DNA of 64,000 bases from Oceanobacillus halotolerans (GTDB taxonomy: Bacteria; Bacillota; Bacilli; Bacillales; Amphibacillaceae). Under the pieces are notes generated by a model. It worked only from the letters and a program-made list of their open reading frames with translations, was not told the origin of the DNA and ran no database searches. Made by a program: the position numbers and the translations under genes. The DNA is taken from contig NZ_WIXL01000007.1 in NCBI RefSeq assembly GCF_010993955.1, positions 1 through 64,000 of the forward strand, given 5' to 3'. The first letter of the stretch is position 1. Every line of letters begins with the position of its first letter. This document shows positions 61,484 through 64,000 of the stretch, in pieces.

Positions 61484-61653
61484 TAATTTATCCCGCATGT
61501 AACGGGCAGGCCGACATAAACACGGTTGTCCTGCCACATTGTCCGTACTAGAACGTCCTCGCAAAAGAAAAGCACTTTTGCTTCGTGCGATGTCTTGCTT
61601 TCGTAGCTTTCCTTGTCCTGTGCGTCGAACTCTCCTGATTGAAGTTTCACTGA
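61484..61653. repeat. Hairpin repeat (TTATCCCGCAT family), copy 4, altered centre
   Basis: It keeps the left end TTTATCCCGCATGTAACGGG and the right end CTGATTGAAGTTTCACTGAT, but the ~130-bp centre is unrelated to the other copies (it includes GCCGACATAAACACGG and AAAGCACTTTTGCTTCGTGC). No gene is supported in the centre. Confidence 0.6.
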
Positions 61654-61709
61654 TGTAACTTTGAACATTTTTCACCACTCTGGAATAGGCTATGATGGGT
61701 GGTGGTAAA

Positions 61710-62477
61710 ATGGAAAAATATTTTGATGTTCGACATCAAAATGATTGGGTGAAAATAAGACAGCTATCCAAACTACCGTTTTATTATGTTTGTATATATA
61801 TTGACAATCAGTTGGTAGCAACATACTACCAAGGCAATACCTTTTATCTTTATGTAGGTGATAGATATCAACTTAATCATCTAACTATTAGTGGATTCTA
61901 TGTCATAAATGGAGTGCCTATGGGATTGAGCGAACAGTACTCATTTAGCTCTCCAAGAAACCAACAAGAACGAGATTTTAAGCCTGGTGATATTTTGGTA
62001 GCAAGTGATAATGTTAATAAGGATTTGACTGGGTATATTGGTCATTCAGCCCTTGTTGTGGATGAGTCCAATCTAATTGAGGCTCCAGGGGGGCATCCAG
62101 CTATTCAAAAAGATACCATTCATCAATTCCTTGAAAAGCACCCACATCATGCTCAATTTAGGCCTAAGTCTTCAGAAATAGGTGAGGCGGCTGTAGGTTA
62201 TGCCGAAAAGTATTTAACAGAGTATAAGGAGAAGTTGGATAATGGTGAAGAGAAACCATTGTTTTCCATGACGTTAGACCAATCATTAAAGGATCCTTGG
62301 AAGTACATTTATTGTTCAAAATTAGTATGGTTAAGCTACTTTCATGGTGCAGATTATAAGATGGAAAATGACTATCTATGGTTTTCACCTGAAGATTTAT
62401 TTACACATTTGCAGGAAAATGATGATTTTGAAAAAGTGTATCAACATGAAAAAGTAGATTTTAAGGTGAACACGTAA
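61710..62477 (+). CDS. YiiX-like permuted NlpC/P60 cysteine hydrolase
   Basis: A 255-residue protein. The C-terminal two thirds are a YiiX/YebB-type permuted papain-like domain: GDILVASDN, the catalytic His in YIGHSALVVDESNLIEAPG (about residue 112) and the catalytic Cys in YIYCSKLVWLSYFHG (about residue 201). Family members cleave amide bonds in peptidoglycan or lipids. The N-terminal ~85 residues (YVCIYIDNQLVATYYQG) form a beta-rich domain of unknown role. No signal peptide is seen. ATG 61710 follows GGGTGGTGG. Confidence 0.8.
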   Translation: MEKYFDVRHQNDWVKIRQLSKLPFYYVCIYIDNQLVATYYQGNTFYLYVGDRYQLNHLTISGFYVINGVPMGLSEQYSFSSPRNQQERDFKPGDILVASDNVNKDLTGYIGHSALVVDESNLIEAPGGHPAIQKDTIHQFLEKHPHHAQFRPKSSEIGEAAVGYAEKYLTEYKEKLDNGEEKPLFSMTLDQSLKDPWKYIYCSKLVWLSYFHGADYKMENDYLWFSPEDLFTHLQENDDFEKVYQHEKVDFKVNT

Positions 62478-62701
62478 AATAGAGGAATTTATAGATAGTT
62501 AAACTAGAACTAATACAACTAAAAGTTAAGTAGGTATACTAATTGTAAACGCTGATTTTTTCGGTGTTTTTTAGATTTGGTAAATTTTTAGAAGTGATCA
62601 TGTGAATTTACAGGTTTAAACGTAATGTAAAGGGACAGGATTCGAATAAATAAACGTAACACAAATTGTTTCTTTGGATACCTAAAATTATATTTAATAT
62701 C

Positions 62702-62921
62702 ATGATCATCGTAACTCGTTGGTTATCCGTATTATTGATGGGAAAGCGTAATATTAAACGTTTTTCGATTGCTGGGATAGTTATTGTGCTATTTGAGATA
62801 ATTAATCATAAGATCTGACAAAAGTGGACTGGTGGATTTTTTATGATAAGCGAAATGATGTGCTTCATGTATCTAAAAAGCTGAATTGCTTGAATAAGAT
62901 TAGGATAATTTGCAATAGGAT
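62702..62921 (+). pseudogene. Remnant of a small Bacillus membrane protein gene
   Basis: The frame reads TRWLSVLLMGKRNIKRFSIA, then GIVIVLFEIINHKI and a TGA. A shifted frame continues WWIFYDKRNDVLHVSKKLN, the kind of motif expected next. The gene breaks off exactly where the ~270-bp repeat starts at 62922, so repeat insertion or deletion at its edge may have truncated it. Confidence 0.5.
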
Positions 62922-63193
62922 GAACAAAAGCTAGAAGCGCCTTGATCACCCCCGATTAGAAAACTTGGCTTGTCGCCAAGTGATGTGGCGAAAGCCTTAG
63001 TTGCACTTATGCAGTAAGAAGGTTTTCTTATCTGCCAAGCATAAGCCAAGCCTCGACGTGGCGTTTTTTGCGCGTAATGTGGATTGGCTTATGACCTCGA
63101 GGGGGTAGGCGCTGGCCGATGAAAACTCGTGCGTCCTTATGTCTATCGGCACTAGGACGTCAATCGCTCGAAGCTGGACGTGGCCTTTCCTAT
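62922..63193 (+). repeat. ~270-bp intergenic repeat, copy B
   Basis: Nearly collinear with 24683-24950; it has an additional GATG in the CCAAGTGATGTGGCG stem and AGTGC-to-AGCGC type changes. It sits between two broken genes. Confidence 0.85.
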
Positions 63194-63228
63194 ATAAGAC
63201 AGTAATGAGGCCAACTTTTTATACTTTC

Positions 63229-63664
63229 TTACCTTTCCAAAAAAACAATATGTCCTACAACACTTTCTTCCATATCCTCCACTATTCTCGATATTTTTAC
63301 CATATAATTCGTTAAAGTCCATCGTATTATAAACTTTAGCTGGTGGATTTAATATAAAAGGAGCCTTCATCCCTTTACCATGTATTTCTTTATACTCCTT
63401 ATAAATATCATGTATTTCTCTATTAAATCGTTTGTTTCGTACCATTCGAGCAAATATCTTTGTACATGGAATGGTTATGATTGCTGCAATTTGTAGCATT
63501 TTAGTTATTAAGTACAAATGATACATCGTTTCCCCAATAGACCATTTATCTTCTTTAGGCCTTTCCTATAACTGTGCTCTTGATAGTGATTGAAGTATCG
63601 GAAGAAGGTTTTCTCGTTGTTGGTTTAGTGTGACAAAATGCTTTTTTATACTTTGAGATTTCAT
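63229..63664 (-). pseudogene. DinB family protein gene with nonsense codon and frameshift
   Basis: ATG 63664 behind AAGGAGGACCCG opens KSQSIKKHFVTLNQQRENLL and SLSRAQL, then meets TAG. In the same frame it goes on ERPKEDKWSIGETMYHLYLI, the DinB/YfiT four-helix motif with the conserved Trp-Ser and His. Near the end the natural continuation IVEDMEESVVGHIVFLER with stop at 63229 is in another frame. DinB-type proteins are metal-binding, some bacillithiol-dependent enzymes. The TAG could come from a CAG Gln codon. Confidence 0.7.
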
Positions 63665-63680
63665 CGGGTCCTCCTTTATC

Positions 63681-63941
63681 TTATTTGGCACGATTGTTGG
63701 TTTTGGTAGTTTTTTTGGGGATAGCATATGCAATTGTGGCAGAAAGAAAAGCAATAAATAATGTTAGTAAAAATGGATGTTGACGACTTTTGATAACTGC
63801 TTCTTGAGATAGATTAGCACTCAAATTCCATGCCTCTGTTATATCTGGAGTATATGCATATGTAAGCAGAATTCCAGATAAGATGTGGAGTAATGAAAAC
63901 AGCAAAATAAAACTGGTGGCAAAAATAATATACTTTTTCAC
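63681..63941 (-). CDS. Small two-helix membrane protein
   Basis: An 86-residue protein: helix one KKYIIFATSFILLFSLLHIL, helix two PFLLTLFIAFLSATIAYAIP, ending in a basic tail KKTTKTNNRAK. GTG start at 63941 follows GGGAGTG. It lies 16 bases before the DinB-like gene and is cotranscribed with it. I do not recognise a family. Confidence 0.6.
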   Translation of the reverse strand: MKKYIIFATSFILLFSLLHILSGILLTYAYTPDITEAWNLSANLSQEAVIKSRQHPFLLTLFIAFLSATIAYAIPKKTTKTNNRAK

Positions 63942-64000
63942 TTGATGACACTCCCTAGAATTTTGTGAGCTTTATTTCTCTGATTTTAACTTATCAATGT

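Overview
The window is AT-rich Firmicutes DNA with strong Shine-Dalgarno sites, frequent TTG and GTG starts, and many hairpin-plus-T-tract terminators. Gene content (FosB, YndM, PadR with a permease-prefix partner, LysM/SleB hydrolase, YitT, CarD, spore-former-type cell wall proteins) points to Bacillaceae. The osmoprotectant ABC system and the dense intergenic repeats suggest a halotolerant Oceanobacillus/Virgibacillus-like genome; that placement is inference, because no rRNA or tRNA gene is present.

Layout. 0.5-9.2 kb: DUF4317 protein, GNAT acetyltransferase, PadR-regulated membrane operon with a perfect 14-bp inverted-repeat operator, LysM wall hydrolase, cupin, DUF6438 protein, and a P1B-type metal ATPase with CPG instead of CPC. 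9.3-16.9 kb: hypothetical protein, ZIP transporter, a doubly frameshifted TDT transporter, an FMN reductase, YndM, a stand-alone zinc-type ribosomal protein S14, YitT, and several small or decayed membrane genes. 17.1-22.0 kb: a plasmid/phage-like replication island (ParA, a partner with an internal duplication, RNase H-like protein, Xis-like HTH, DnaD-like protein, G39P-like helicase loader, DnaB-like helicase) with no integrase or capsid gene. 23.1-31.5 kb: AbgT transporter, SDR, a run of tiny membrane proteins, an alkyltransferase-like protein overlapping fosB, and a zinc alcohol dehydrogenase divergent from a TetR regulator. 31.9-38.4 kb: three overlapping genes, UvrD-type helicase, AddB-like iron-sulfur protein without helicase or nuclease motifs, and a second UvrD-type helicase. 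This is the best candidate for an undescribed DNA-processing or defence system. 38.8-46.1 kb: quinone oxidoreductase, DCC thiol protein, a cysteine-rich unknown, a decayed block ending in a second DUF6438 copy, a CarD/MarR divergon, and an enolase-superfamily enzyme. 46.4-53.5 kb: four-gene osmoprotectant ABC operon, asparagine synthetase, nitroreductase, NAD(P)-binding protein. 53.9-64 kb: GMC oxidoreductase with its subunit-3 partner, HxlR regulator divergent from a luciferase-like monooxygenase and FMN reductase pair, IT-type transporter, a duplicated AhpD-like protein, a YiiX-like cysteine hydrolase, and a broken DinB gene.

Intergenic space is dominated by repeats that fall into about five families: a double-hairpin element, a ~270-bp element, a hairpin element resembling IS200/IS605 ends, 52-bp-period tandem repeats at three loci, and long imperfect palindromes. 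Several genes carry one-base indels in homopolymers, so either gene decay or sequencing error has affected this contig. Redox functions recur (two FMN reductases, nitroreductase, monooxygenase, GMC, SDRs, quinone reductase), often paired with a divergent one-component regulator.
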